From an uncultured Pseudomonadales bacterium (GTDB taxonomy: Bacteria > Pseudomonadota > Gammaproteobacteria > Pseudomonadales > Pseudohongiellaceae): 64,000 bases of DNA. Location: NCBI GenBank assembly GCA_905478195.1, contig CAJQHM010000037.1:1-64000 (forward strand). Reading direction: 5' to 3'. Below the pieces are notes generated by a model. It did no database searches. It was not told the DNA's origin and was given only the letters and a program-made list of their open reading frames with translations. Made by a program: the position numbers and the translations under genes. This document shows, piece after piece, positions 1 through 9,276 of the stretch; positions within the stretch are counted from its first letter, which is position 1, and the number at the start of each line of letters is the position of its first letter.

Positions 1-146
1 CCGGTCTGGGCTTATATATTAGTCATGGACTCGTCCAGAAGCATTGCGGAAAGATCCTAGCTTCGAACGAAGCTGGCCGAGGCGCCCGAATTACAATCTC
101 ACTGCCCATAGATATGCGAGCGAGCCTTAGATCCGGATCGCTCTAG
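1..146 (+). CDS. Sensor histidine kinase, C-terminal fragment (cut by window edge)
   Basis: Reading from base 3 gives 47 codons ending in TAG at 144-146. The peptide begins GLGLYISHGLVQKHCGKI and continues with GRGARITISLPI. This is the G2 box and last strand of a HATPase_c domain, so it is the ATP-binding end of a two-component sensor kinase. The 5' part lies outside the window, so its sensor domain and partner regulator are unknown. It is absent from the ORF track because no start codon lies inside the window. The family call is firm, but the stimulus cannot be inferred. Confidence 0.85.
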   Translation, partial: GLGLYISHGLVQKHCGKILASNEAGRGARITISLPIDMRASLRSGSL

Positions 147-411
147 ACTAATCAGTCAGCAGAGCTTGCTGTCACAATTTATTACAACAAAACCCTCTAC
201 TTTCACCCCCTCTCAAGGAAGGTAGTCTCGAGCTAAATTTAGGCGCTAAAGACCGCGGTCACAGTGCTGCAGAGCGAATCTCCATCCTCACCAGAAAATC
301 TACCCTCACCGTAGTACCGCAAGGCACCAACAAAGCTCTACGCCGGCATTGGCGCGCTCTGGTGATAGGTTTATACTGAACTATTACCCTGTAACATCGG
401 AGCCAGAAGCT

Positions 412-1596
412 ATGAAATACCTACCAACGAGCAGATTTCAATCCACTCTTAGCCGACTAGTCATTTCGGCACTGGGGATTTCGATTTGCTTCTTTTCTGT
501 TTCCCTGAGCGCACAATCCGCAGACGATATTAGGGAGCAATATCCAGAAGTTGCCGATCTGTTCAATGCCTTCGATATAACTCAGGCCAAAGCCCTGGAA
601 GAAATTGCCGCTATCAATAGCAATCCCGCAACACAGGAAGCACGTAATCAGTTGCAGATGAATCTCAACATGCTTTCTAACATGACCATGAGTGAAATGA
701 TGGCTGAAGGCATGATGAGTCATGATGGCCCTATGGATATGGGAATGAGCAATGGCCCCTATCATGATCTCGAAGTTGAGGCACGTGTAAGACTGTTGGA
801 AATAATGCGCGGCAAACATAGCGATGAGGCTGCGGAAGAAGCTTTTGGAAACAGCTCGGCAATTAATCGTCACACCTCGGAAGTATTTAAGAGGGGCCGC
901 GGTTTTGAAGAGCGTCTGTTTAGCATCTATATCGACGACTCCATAGGCGATAAGCAAGCGGCTGTTGCTCAGGCTATTGAGGATTACCAAAGTGACGTTC
1001 AGCATTCAGTTGCAGTCACGCCAAAGGAAAGCGATTACCTGCTGGAACACGATCAGGCGAATGGCCTCAAGTCGGCATTCCCTCTGCTACGCGGATTTCT
1101 ATGGACGCACCAGTGGTTGCAACTGGCCGCCCTTGAAGCCGTAATTCTGCAAGGCCTCGATAGCCAGTTCAACGGTGGTGTCGATGTCGCGCTAGAGCGA
1201 TTCTGGAACAAAGTTGGCTCATCAGGCGGCATGACTATGTTCCCTGCTCCCAGCGAGCTGCCCATGGCCCCTGCCATTGCGCCCGACCTCTACAGCCAGT
1301 CTTCTGAGGCGGCGATCATCCTCGACAATCTGAACCTTCTTGAGACAGTCATCGCCGACATTCTCTCATTTCCCAACGTTGATAATCGCGATGAATTAAT
1401 GGATCAGGCAGTAGCGTTTTTTACCGACAAGGAAACTAACAATGCCGCATCGATGGACTATCTGCTTTTCGCTCTTAGAGGCGGAATATACAATCAGGGT
1501 GGCCCGGCGGTAGGCGAGCTAATGCAGTCTGAGCGTAACCGCGCACGCGAAGCGATGAATATGCAGCACAACATGATCATGTCTTCCCCGCAGTAA
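412..1596 (+). CDS. Exported methionine-rich protein of unknown function
   Basis: I place the start at ATG 412 (MKYLPTSRF), not at the TTG opening the ORF track, because a typical signal peptide follows: a basic start, a hydrophobic stretch SALGISICFFSVSLS, and cleavage near SAQSA. The mature protein is mainly helical and acidic. Residues around 85-115 are dense in methionine (NMTMSEMMAEGMMSHDG, then MDMGMSNG), and the C-terminus is again Met/His-rich (MNMQHNMIMSSPQ). Such clusters can bind Cu(I) or Ag(I), but that is inference. I recognise no family. It follows a histidine kinase gene and has a strong terminator, so it is probably monocistronic. Confidence 0.75.
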   Translation: MKYLPTSRFQSTLSRLVISALGISICFFSVSLSAQSADDIREQYPEVADLFNAFDITQAKALEEIAAINSNPATQEARNQLQMNLNMLSNMTMSEMMAEGMMSHDGPMDMGMSNGPYHDLEVEARVRLLEIMRGKHSDEAAEEAFGNSSAINRHTSEVFKRGRGFEERLFSIYIDDSIGDKQAAVAQAIEDYQSDVQHSVAVTPKESDYLLEHDQANGLKSAFPLLRGFLWTHQWLQLAALEAVILQGLDSQFNGGVDVALERFWNKVGSSGGMTMFPAPSELPMAPAIAPDLYSQSSEAAIILDNLNLLETVIADILSFPNVDNRDELMDQAVAFFTDKETNNAASMDYLLFALRGGIYNQGGPAVGELMQSERNRAREAMNMQHNMIMSSPQ

Positions 1597-1611
1597 CAGT
1601 CAGCACTTAGC

Positions 1612-1648
1612 AAAGGGGGTTGGGCCACTGCGGCCCAACCCCCTTTTT
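1612..1648 (+). terminator. Strong intrinsic terminator
   Basis: A perfect 15-bp stem (AAAGGGGGTTGGGCC against GGCCCAACCCCCTTT) encloses the 5-nt loop ACTGC and runs directly into T residues. It ends the transcript of the methionine-rich protein gene, whose stop codon is 15 bases upstream. The A-run on the other side could make it work in both directions. Confidence 0.9.
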
Positions 1649-1734
1649 CGTTGTCGATGGCAGTACGTCTTGCCACTTGCGTTGACGGTAACGAAGCGAG
1701 AGACTATAGACTCACGCAGTAGGACGACTCTGCC

Positions 1735-4125
1735 ATGTCCCGTTTGATCAAAGCCGCGTTACTGTTGCTAGTCATCTTCAGCATAGCTTTCGGCATTATT
1801 CTTTTTCGACCCTCCCTAGTGCTTAGCACCCTGGTCAGATCCAACGCAGCAGAGCTAGGCTTCGAGATCTCCTCGATGCTGGCCAATCGGCTTGGCCCGA
1901 ATTCTACAGAACTAGCTGAGCTGGTTCTGCTTAGTGACGAGCAAGAGATTCGAATGCAGGGAATACGTGCAGAATACTCACTCTCGCAGTTGCTGGCCGG
2001 CCGCATGCAAACCATTCACATAGAGCACATAGAACTGCGCTGGACCACAGCCTCAGAAGCGATAACAGAAGAGGAGTCCACTACCCTGGCATCTCTACTC
2101 GAGGCTTTCGATGCAGTTCCAGTAGAAACCTTGATCCTGCCAGAGCTGCGCCTACTTGCCAGTAATGAAGACTATGAAATTGCGCTAGGCCTGCAGAGCC
2201 CTCCCCTGCATATCGAAGGCAGAGCCAAACTGCGCGCAGTGCCCGATACCGTTATCGAGTTCGACATTCGGCGCAGCAGCCCCACAGACCTGGAAGTTGT
2301 ATCCAATGTGCTGCTAGCAGGTGAGTTGGCAGCAGATGCCAACATCGCCCTGAAAGCTCGCGACACGGATACACGCGTCGCCTTCACAAGCACCCTGCCA
2401 GTTCAATCCTTTCGAGATCAACTAGCACAATATCTTCCCGCAGATACCGTCATTCTCAATGGACGCCTATCGCTGCAGGGTAACTTTGAAGTACGACAGA
2501 TCTTCGAAAATCCTAGCTTCGCAAATATCAGCATCAGGCTTGATAGCCCAAACTCGCAGCTCCTTGTGAACCAAGAGTCGCTGTTAGGCTCTGCTGACAT
2601 GCAACTGCAGCTACCGCTAGACATAATGGGCAGCATTGCTGATTTAAGTGGCGAGTTTCAGTTCGAACTAAGTCCGCTAGTTGGCATTGGCAACTGGTCA
2701 CTTGAGGATGCCCATATCAATGCCCAAACCAAGTTCGATAACACCGCACTGCAGTGCACATCTCCAAGTAGCTGTAACATGCAGAGTGACTGGCAGAGCG
2801 ATCTGCTCAGCTGGCGCTATGACGCGTATTCCGGCGAGGAGCTAAGCCTGTCGGCTGCCCTGCGGTTCAACTACTCCAACGAAGAAATGCGCGTCGCTGC
2901 AGACCTGGTTCAGATAGCGATTCCTGCCATTAATTCGTCTACAGATAGCACAGGTCTTAGCATCAGCAGCAATTTGCAGCTGAACGAAGTTGAGCTGCGT
3001 GTCGGCGATTTCATCAGCGGAGGATTCAACTTCAGCAGCAGCGAATTGAAGCTAGGCAATAGTTACGCCGATGTCATTAGCCCAGCGTATGCCGGCAAAG
3101 TGCAGCTAGAACAGGACATTCTTACTGGAATTCTGGAACTTGATGTAAACCAAAGCCTGCGTTTGGGAGTTGGCTTGCAACACTTCTTCCTGAGGGACAC
3201 AGGCGATGCCATGCTGCAGATAGCGGCACATGATTTCTCCGATGCAGCGCCACTGAGCTCACTTTTTTCCTTGCAAGACTTCGATGCCGATATTGTCGCC
3301 GGCGCGGTTGAAGGCCTGGCGAATATCTCCTGGAGCAAACAAGTCGATGAGTCCTGGCGCTTTGGCGGTCCTATAGCCTTAAAGCTAGATGGGCTAAGTG
3401 GCTACTACCAGGATTATTTCTTCGTCGACTTGAGCACAGACCTGTTTGCGGAGGCAACGACGCCTCTGGGAATGAAGATTACAAATCCGGCAAGAGCCTC
3501 GCTAAAACGCCTTGACCTTGGTCTACCGCTCGAAGATATCTCATGGCAATACCGATTCGACAGCCTAACTGGCGAATTGCAGATAGACGACTTCACAACC
3601 GCGGTACTCGGCGGCTCACTGAGCATAGCCGCGATGCAATATGATCCGAACGAAACTCGTCAACAGGTGGACATTGTGCTTGCAGACCTGAATGTCGAGT
3701 CTATTGTGGGTCTGGCAGATTATCCGGGCGTCTATGCCGACGGACTTGTCAGTGGCTATCTGCCTTTTATCGTCGCAGGAGACCACATTACCATCGAGAA
3801 GGGGCTGGTGGGGGCATTAAACCCGGGAGGCAATATTCGCTATACCCCAACAAGTTCCCAACCCAGTAGTAACCAGAGTTTGCAACTGGTCAATCAAGCA
3901 CTCTCGAACTATCAATATCAGACCATGAACACCGAGGTGTTCTACGGTGACGATGGAGAACTCTTGTTAGCCTTACAACTTAGGGGATACAACCCGTATA
4001 TGAATAATGGCCAGGCAATTAATCTCAATGTGAATATTACGGACAATATCCCGTCCCTGCTCAAGAGCCTGCAAGCAAGCCGGGTAATAACAGACGAACT
4101 TGAGCGCTTTATGCAGCGGCCATAA
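1735..4125 (+). CDS. ydbH: YdbH family AsmA-like intermembrane lipid transport protein
   Basis: 796 residues. One N-terminal membrane segment (about residues 5-27, ALLLLVIFSIAFGIILF) is followed by a long beta-rich periplasmic region. The C-terminal third (DIVLADLNVESIVGLAD, then DGLVSGYLPFIVAGD, then MNTEVFYGDDGELLLALQL) matches the YdbH dicarboxylate/DUF-type domain. In E. coli, YdbH is an AsmA-family bridge protein thought to move phospholipids between inner and outer membranes, partly redundant with TamB and YhdP. The next two genes are its known partners ynbE and ydbL in the same order as E. coli, which fixes the identification better than the sequence alone. Confidence 0.9.
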   Translation: MSRLIKAALLLLVIFSIAFGIILFRPSLVLSTLVRSNAAELGFEISSMLANRLGPNSTELAELVLLSDEQEIRMQGIRAEYSLSQLLAGRMQTIHIEHIELRWTTASEAITEEESTTLASLLEAFDAVPVETLILPELRLLASNEDYEIALGLQSPPLHIEGRAKLRAVPDTVIEFDIRRSSPTDLEVVSNVLLAGELAADANIALKARDTDTRVAFTSTLPVQSFRDQLAQYLPADTVILNGRLSLQGNFEVRQIFENPSFANISIRLDSPNSQLLVNQESLLGSADMQLQLPLDIMGSIADLSGEFQFELSPLVGIGNWSLEDAHINAQTKFDNTALQCTSPSSCNMQSDWQSDLLSWRYDAYSGEELSLSAALRFNYSNEEMRVAADLVQIAIPAINSSTDSTGLSISSNLQLNEVELRVGDFISGGFNFSSSELKLGNSYADVISPAYAGKVQLEQDILTGILELDVNQSLRLGVGLQHFFLRDTGDAMLQIAAHDFSDAAPLSSLFSLQDFDADIVAGAVEGLANISWSKQVDESWRFGGPIALKLDGLSGYYQDYFFVDLSTDLFAEATTPLGMKITNPARASLKRLDLGLPLEDISWQYRFDSLTGELQIDDFTTAVLGGSLSIAAMQYDPNETRQQVDIVLADLNVESIVGLADYPGVYADGLVSGYLPFIVAGDHITIEKGLVGALNPGGNIRYTPTSSQPSSNQSLQLVNQALSNYQYQTMNTEVFYGDDGELLLALQLRGYNPYMNNGQAINLNVNITDNIPSLLKSLQASRVITDELERFMQRP

Positions 4126-4212
4126 CTATGCTTCATTTGCGGTCTAGTCAGATGCTCCAACAAATTTTAAGCAGCCATTCATATTTGGCTGATATACTGG
4201 AACCCAGAATGA

Positions 4213-4449
4213 ATGGGACTGAAGCGGATGAAGACCATGCACATAACTAGCAACTTAAAAACAATGCGCAACAGCGGCGGCTTATTGCTAGTACTTCTAT
4301 ACCTCGCCGCATGTACCCCAACTATTCAGGTAGCGGTGCCCAATGAACCCATTACAATCAACTTGAATGTCAGAATCGAGCATGAAATCCGCGTTAAGGT
4401 TGAAGAGGAACTGGATGGCATTTTCACCCTGGATAGCGGATTGTTCTGA
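4213..4449 (+). CDS. ynbE: YnbE family outer-membrane lipoprotein
   Basis: A small lipoprotein with a hydrophobic segment LLLVLLYLAAC ending in a lipobox Cys (residue 34 of the ORF). The mature part TPTIQVAVPNEPITINLNV, followed by RIEHEI, closely matches E. coli YnbE, which pairs with the C-terminus of YdbH by beta-strand stacking at the outer membrane. The E. coli protein is about 61 residues, so one of the internal ATGs (4228, preceded by GAAGCGG, or 4264) may be the real start rather than 4213. The stop is 12 bases before ydbL, and ydbH ends 87 bases upstream. Confidence 0.88.
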   Translation: MGLKRMKTMHITSNLKTMRNSGGLLLVLLYLAACTPTIQVAVPNEPITINLNVRIEHEIRVKVEEELDGIFTLDSGLF

Positions 4450-4461
4450 GGAGTATCAGCT

Positions 4462-4797
4462 ATGAAGCACACAATATCGAAGGCTCTACTTTTACTCTGC
4501 TGCACACTCATGATCTCCGCCGGGTTTGCGCTGACATTGCAGGAAGCGAAAACCGAGGGCCTCGTCGGGGAGCTCCGCAATGGCTTTGTAGGCTTGGTTG
4601 TAGCGTCTGCTCCCGCCGAGGTAGTCGCCATGGTCACAGATGTGAATCAGCAACGTAGAGAATTGTACCAACAGATCGCCAGGCAGAATGGCATTAGCGT
4701 CGAACAGGTTGCGGCTCTAGCCTTCGAGAAGGCGGTCGAAGCCACGCCTTCTGGGCAGTATCTGCAAGACGCATCTGGTGCCTGGGTGAGAAAATAG
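4462..4797 (+). CDS. ydbL: YdbL family periplasmic protein (DUF1318)
   Basis: 111 residues with a signal peptide (KALLLLCCTLMISAGFA). The mature part has LQEAKTEGLVGELRNGFVG and PAEVVAMVTDVNQQRRELY, the DUF1318 signature of E. coli YdbL. In E. coli, YdbL is a periplasmic chaperone-like factor controlling the YdbH-YnbE bridge. It is the last gene of the three-gene operon here. No clear terminator is visible in the 250 bases that follow. Confidence 0.9.
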   Translation: MKHTISKALLLLCCTLMISAGFALTLQEAKTEGLVGELRNGFVGLVVASAPAEVVAMVTDVNQQRRELYQQIARQNGISVEQVAALAFEKAVEATPSGQYLQDASGAWVRK

Positions 4798-5047
4798 GGA
4801 CTAGTTCAGCCATTCACTCTCGGCACGCGACCTCCAACTCCATCTCGCTGTTATAGGCCTTTGTGTAGACTTTGAGAGCCCTTTTATTTCTAGCATTCTT
4901 GCCGATTCTCAATCACAATCCACACTAATTTCGCAGATTCTAGCGGCTGCTGCTGACATAGTGTCAGCGACTTGCTTTGGCGCGTCACCCGATATATTTC
5001 TGGGCGAGCTGGTCATCAATTGGCCACTAATGTAAGGACTACAGTAA
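4798..5047. other. Intergenic gap before corA, no gene seen
   Basis: 250 bases with no convincing ORF and no T-rich terminator hairpin. The last bases contain TAAGGA, a good ribosome binding site placed for the ATG at 5048. Confidence 0.5.
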
Positions 5048-6013
5048 ATGCAAAGCATACTTTTCGATCCCGATTCTAAGAGCGCTAGGTTTGGCGGTAT
5101 CGAACTGCTTGCAGCATGGAAAGAACAGCCCGATTCCCTTATTTGGATAGATCTTCTGGATTACGAAGAAAAAGAGGAAAGGTCGATCCTCGAGGGTCTC
5201 GATCTACATCAACTCGCAATTCAGGATGCCTTAAGAAAACGCCACCCACCGAAAATAGAGAGCTATTCAGAACACGAATTTCTGATGCTCCGCGACCTGG
5301 AAAACACCGAGCAGGCACTGGATTTCGAATTCTTTCCACTTTCGCTATTCGTGAAAGATCGCATACTGATAAGTCGCCACCGAAAGATATCAGAAAGTGC
5401 CGAATGGTTAGCCGCAAAGATTGAGAAGAACCCAGAGTTAATGGCCGAGGGGCCAGCCTCACTCGCCTTGCAATTAGCAAATCACCTCTGTCGTCGCTAT
5501 GTACGAATTCTCATCGACTTCGAGCCGCGCATGGATAGTCTGGAAACAGAAATGTACGACAAGCCAAACGATGAACTACTCTCGGAGATTACGAAGTTAA
5601 AGTCGCGTCTGCGCTATTTCAAACGCAATACCAATTATCACAAGCTAATAGCAGTATCTTTAAAAGAGGAGCCACCCGAAAAATTTAGAGAAGGCCTCAC
5701 TCATGAAATCGTCGATTTCTATGAGCAGGCCGAACGCTCACAGAGTTTGGCAAGCCTCTACTACGATGTATTGACCGATCTATCCGATGGTTATCTTGCA
5801 CTTTCATCTCATCGACTAAACAAAGTGATGCAAATATTAACGGTAATCACCGTCATCTTCGTGCCGCTAACCTTCGTTGCTGGCCTGTATGGGATGAACT
5901 TCGAATATATGCCAGAACTAAGCTTTAGACCCAGCTATTTTCTGGTACTGGGGTTTATGGCAGTAGTGGCTATAGTGCAGTTAATCCTGTTTCGACGTAA
6001 GGGATGGTTATAG
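5048..6013 (+). CDS. corA: CorA family divalent metal ion channel
   Basis: 321 residues. A long soluble N-terminal part (cytoplasmic funnel, with helical LKSRLRYFKRNTNYHKL) precedes two C-terminal membrane segments (VITVIFVPLTFVAGL and FLVLGFMAVVAIVQLILF). Between them sits YGMNFEYMPEL, the family pore motif GMN. The length matches classical CorA (about 316). The protein should carry Mg2+ (or Co2+/Ni2+) across the inner membrane. TAAGGA precedes the start. The stop codon overlaps the start of the downstream MscS-type gene, so the two channels are probably cotranscribed. Confidence 0.88.
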   Translation: MQSILFDPDSKSARFGGIELLAAWKEQPDSLIWIDLLDYEEKEERSILEGLDLHQLAIQDALRKRHPPKIESYSEHEFLMLRDLENTEQALDFEFFPLSLFVKDRILISRHRKISESAEWLAAKIEKNPELMAEGPASLALQLANHLCRRYVRILIDFEPRMDSLETEMYDKPNDELLSEITKLKSRLRYFKRNTNYHKLIAVSLKEEPPEKFREGLTHEIVDFYEQAERSQSLASLYYDVLTDLSDGYLALSSHRLNKVMQILTVITVIFVPLTFVAGLYGMNFEYMPELSFRPSYFLVLGFMAVVAIVQLILFRRKGWL

Positions 6014-7347
6014 TGAATAGCACTACCGAACCTCTTATCGATCAGATTACCAACCCCGACACCTGGGCGACCTGGCTGGATAGTTTTCAGGAATGGCTGC
6101 AGAGCGACGTGTTTATTCTCGACACGCTGATCTGTCTGGGAATAATACTTGTAGCAGCAACCGTCGCCCGGCCCCTTGCCACACGCCCACAGAAACAGTT
6201 TCAAATTCTTATTGAGAGAGAGTCTCGGTTCTCTGTATTAGACCGATTATGGCAATCGGCACGGGACATCTCCTACCCGGGGATTTGGCTTCTCCTGCTA
6301 TGGATATCAGTTCTAGTCACTGAAAGCTGGGGAATCACAAACACATCATTAGTTATCACCACGAGCTTGCTAGCGGCCTGGGTAATCATCGAAAGCGCAA
6401 CAATTCTAGTGAGCAGCCATTTCTGGTCCCGCACCATCGCCATTAGTGCATGGCTACTCGCGGCGCTCAACATCCTTGGCATTCTAGACCCCACCATCGC
6501 TTTTCTGGACGGAGTCTCATTCTCTCTCGGTCAGGCGACTATATCGGTACTCACCATTATGCAGGCGCTGGTAACTCTTGGCATTTTGCTTTGGCTATCG
6601 GCGATTGCCGGACAAATTACGGAGAGCAAGCTTAAATCTGCCCGCAATCTTTCTCCCTCGATTCAGGTCCTGACGATCAAATTTATGCGCATATCCCTAA
6701 GCGCAATTGCCTTTATCATGGCTCTGGCGATAGTAGGCGTAGACCTGACTGCATTCGCCGTGGTCGGCGGCGCCGTAGGTGTTGGCATCGGTTTTGGCCT
6801 GCAGAAAATCTTCGCCAATCTCATCAGCGGATTTATTCTACTGATGGACAAGTCGATAAAGCCGGGTGATGTAATCGTCGTGGCGGACTATTACGGCCGA
6901 GTCGACGCACTAACCGCGCGCTATGTATCGGTAACTACTCGCGACGGGGTCGAACACCTCATTCCAAACGAAGAGCTTATTATCAACAGGGTTGAGAACT
7001 GGTCTCATTCGCACAATTTATTGCGCTTAAGACAGATTGTAGGCGTACACTACAAAGCTGATGTGCATAAAGCTATCGCGCTCTGCAAAGAAGCGGCTGC
7101 CGAGACCCCACGAATATTAGACGATCCTGCGCCAAACTGCCTGATGAAGGAATTCGGGGACAGTTCGGTAAATTTAGAATTGCGCTACTGGATTAACGAC
7201 CCGATGAATGGGCGCGCCAATGTAACAAGTGATTTACTTCTTCGCATCTGGGACAAATTTCACGAACACAATATCGAAATACCTTACCCGCAACGCGATC
7301 TGCATTTACGCTCATCCGATATCGGCGAACTACCCCGGGAGCGGTGA
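6004..7347 (+). CDS. MscS family mechanosensitive ion channel
   Basis: About 447 residues. Several N-terminal membrane helices precede the family core: the pore-lining helix GGAVGVGIGFGLQKIFANL, then the beta-domain SGFILLMDKSIKPGDVI and the loop LIPNEELIINRVENWS. It should act as an osmotic safety valve in the inner membrane. The ATG at 6004 overlaps corA by 10 bases; a GTG at 6013, overlapping the corA stop, is an alternative start. Translational coupling to corA is likely. Confidence 0.9.
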   Translation: MVIVNSTTEPLIDQITNPDTWATWLDSFQEWLQSDVFILDTLICLGIILVAATVARPLATRPQKQFQILIERESRFSVLDRLWQSARDISYPGIWLLLLWISVLVTESWGITNTSLVITTSLLAAWVIIESATILVSSHFWSRTIAISAWLLAALNILGILDPTIAFLDGVSFSLGQATISVLTIMQALVTLGILLWLSAIAGQITESKLKSARNLSPSIQVLTIKFMRISLSAIAFIMALAIVGVDLTAFAVVGGAVGVGIGFGLQKIFANLISGFILLMDKSIKPGDVIVVADYYGRVDALTARYVSVTTRDGVEHLIPNEELIINRVENWSHSHNLLRLRQIVGVHYKADVHKAIALCKEAAAETPRILDDPAPNCLMKEFGDSSVNLELRYWINDPMNGRANVTSDLLLRIWDKFHEHNIEIPYPQRDLHLRSSDIGELPRER

Positions 7348-7504
7348 TCACAAAACTAGTCGAGAATCTTACGCTGGTTTACAACAAAAACACTATCGAG
7401 GCCGCTGAAGAGAACAGCCATACAGTGCCGACACTGGAATAATCACCTTTATGAAAATTAGTATTGCGACAGGTAGAAGCAAGGCTCGAGGAAGAGACTA
7501 AAGA

Positions 7505-8551
7505 ATGCGAGAACCCTTCGTCATAGGTAACGTTTCGATCAAAGCAGGCACACAGGAAGCAATCGAACTTTCCATCCCCGCCCTGTACACACACAATCCC
7601 ATGTCTTGCCCCGTGTATGTTATACACGGCAAGAAACCGGGCCCAATACTGTTTCTTTCTGGCGCTATTCACGGCGACGAAATCAATGGTGTAGAAATCA
7701 TTCGTCGTGTTTTAAACCGCAAATCACTTAAGCAGGTTCGTGGCACTATCGTTGCCGTTCCCGTAGTCAATATTCTAGGCTTCATCTCACAGACACGTTA
7801 TCTGCCTGACCGCCGCGACTTGAATCGATCCTTCCCCGGTTCGGAGAAAGGCTCACTGGCTGCGCGCATGGCGCATCTATTCTTAACCGAGATCGTATCG
7901 AAGTGTAGCCACGGGATAGACCTGCATACGGCAGCGATACACCGAGATAACTTTCCGCAGATACGCGCCGAATTGGATAATCCGGAAATAGACCGTATGG
8001 CCAGGGCATTTAATGCGCCGGTTATCGTCAATACACCCGTGGCAGAAGGCACGCTGCGAGATGCTGCATCGAAGTTAAAAATTCCCGTTATCGTCTATGA
8101 GGCTGGCGAAGCGCTGCGTTTCAGTGAGGTTGCCATTCGCGCCGGTGTCAATGGCGTCGTCTCTGTGATGCGGGAGTTAGAGATGATTCCCAAAATAAAG
8201 GCCCGCAGAAAGGACATCGAACCTTTCGTAGCACGTTCCAGTTACTGGGTCAGAGCAGCGAAGAGTGGTATTCTTCGCGCAGCAAAATCCTTGGGTGAAA
8301 AGGTAGAACACAATGAGGTACTCGGCATCATCTCCGATCCGTTCGGCTCCTCTGAAGAGACCGTAGTTGCCAATGGTGAGGGAATCATTATCGGGCGCAC
8401 GAATATTCCGCTAGTCAATGAAGGCGAAGCCCTATTTCACATCGCAAAATTTAAAGATGCGGAAAGCGTGCAAGAGATCGTTGAGGTGTTTCAGGATGAA
8501 ATGGACCCTGCAACCGATGAGAAACCCTCTACCGAACCGGCGATAGTCTAG
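7505..8551 (+). CDS. Succinylglutamate desuccinylase/aspartoacylase family zinc hydrolase
   Basis: 348 residues. The M14-type AstE/AspA motifs are in order: zinc ligands in AIHGDEINGVE, the substrate motif RRDLNRSFPG, and the third ligand in GIDLHTA, with a later Glu in IVYEAGEA. A C-terminal beta-barrel (SSYWVRAAKSGILRAAKSLG) is typical of the DUF/AstE-like subgroup next to rimK genes. The family removes acyl groups from amino acids, for example N-succinylglutamate or N-acetylaspartate. The substrate here is not predictable. It is convergent with the zinc protease gene, and the two stop codons abut. Confidence 0.88.
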   Translation: MREPFVIGNVSIKAGTQEAIELSIPALYTHNPMSCPVYVIHGKKPGPILFLSGAIHGDEINGVEIIRRVLNRKSLKQVRGTIVAVPVVNILGFISQTRYLPDRRDLNRSFPGSEKGSLAARMAHLFLTEIVSKCSHGIDLHTAAIHRDNFPQIRAELDNPEIDRMARAFNAPVIVNTPVAEGTLRDAASKLKIPVIVYEAGEALRFSEVAIRAGVNGVVSVMRELEMIPKIKARRKDIEPFVARSSYWVRAAKSGILRAAKSLGEKVEHNEVLGIISDPFGSSEETVVANGEGIIIGRTNIPLVNEGEALFHIAKFKDAESVQEIVEVFQDEMDPATDEKPSTEPAIV

Positions 8552-9031
8552 CTAGATTTTTACCTGGGCTTTCTTGGAGTTGCCGCCCATGAGGAACGAT
8601 GAGCCACTATCCACGAGAAAGCTCCCACGAAGCAAGTTTCGGCCTAGCAACATTCTAAAGCTCATCAAGTCTCTATCGGTGAGTGTTAGTTCGGCGATCA
8701 ACACGTCTTTACCTATCACTATCGACGATTCGATTACGTAGCGTTTTTCTTTATGCCCACCAGAATCGGAAACCTCTCGCCTATCAGAAACGGCAGCATG
8801 GCACTCCACTTCTATATCATTGTCATTCTGATTCGGGTGCAACAAAAATTTTACCCAGGGCTTTCCATCTCTGGTATAAGGCTCGATAAAAAAAGCATGT
8901 AAGGAGGAAGTCTTTGCACCTGTATCAACCTTTGCTTTAACCGGAACATCAACCAAATCTGGCAGCTGAACCCATTCGCGCCATCCCAATGCTTTCATCT
9001 GTGTTGTTTCTTCCCGTTCTTCTACTTGCAT
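8552..9031 (-). CDS. RimB-like putative ATP-dependent zinc protease (PF05618)
   Basis: 159 residues. The aspartic-protease-like motif KVDTGAKTSSLHA and the C-terminal MLLGRNLLRGSFLVD define this family (formerly DUF785). In Pseudomonas, RimB of this family works with RimK to control glutamate tails on ribosomal protein S6. A rimK gene lies about 1.5 kb upstream on the same strand. The ATG at 9031 has no clear ribosome site; the internal ATG at 8998 (MKALGWREW), preceded by GGAAG, may be the true start. The neighbourhood argues for a shared pathway, but this protein's target is unproven. Confidence 0.85.
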   Translation of the reverse strand: MQVEEREETTQMKALGWREWVQLPDLVDVPVKAKVDTGAKTSSLHAFFIEPYTRDGKPWVKFLLHPNQNDNDIEVECHAAVSDRREVSDSGGHKEKRYVIESSIVIGKDVLIAELTLTDRDLMSFRMLLGRNLLRGSFLVDSGSSFLMGGNSKKAQVKI

Positions 9032-9276
9032 ACGCGATTATTGCGAGTCGTCTACTAGCATAATTTGAACTCATGCCGCCCGTTTATGTAGGCGAAGATT
9101 AACTGTAAAACTGCTTTTATTCCAGCATCTTGCTCTACTAGAGGCTCCCTATTTACTCGCGCTGTCTGACGGGCCCCAAGGCAAGAAGACTGGATCAAAC
9201 TAGCGTTAGTCCCGGTTTGTAGCACTTGCTATTTAAACTATAACTACTATGACTTTACTCTGCTGTTTTTGCGCTA

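Noticed and set aside
59-74. AGCTTCG-AA-CGAAGCT inverted repeat near the window start
   Set aside because: It lies within the histidine kinase coding frame, so codon content explains it.
457-1005. 182-codon minus-strand ORF
   Set aside because: Fully opposite the methionine-rich protein gene. It has no ribosome site and its translation is rich in residues typical of antisense shadows.
5139-5480. 113-codon minus-strand ORF inside corA
   Set aside because: Antisense shadow of a firmly identified gene, with no motif.
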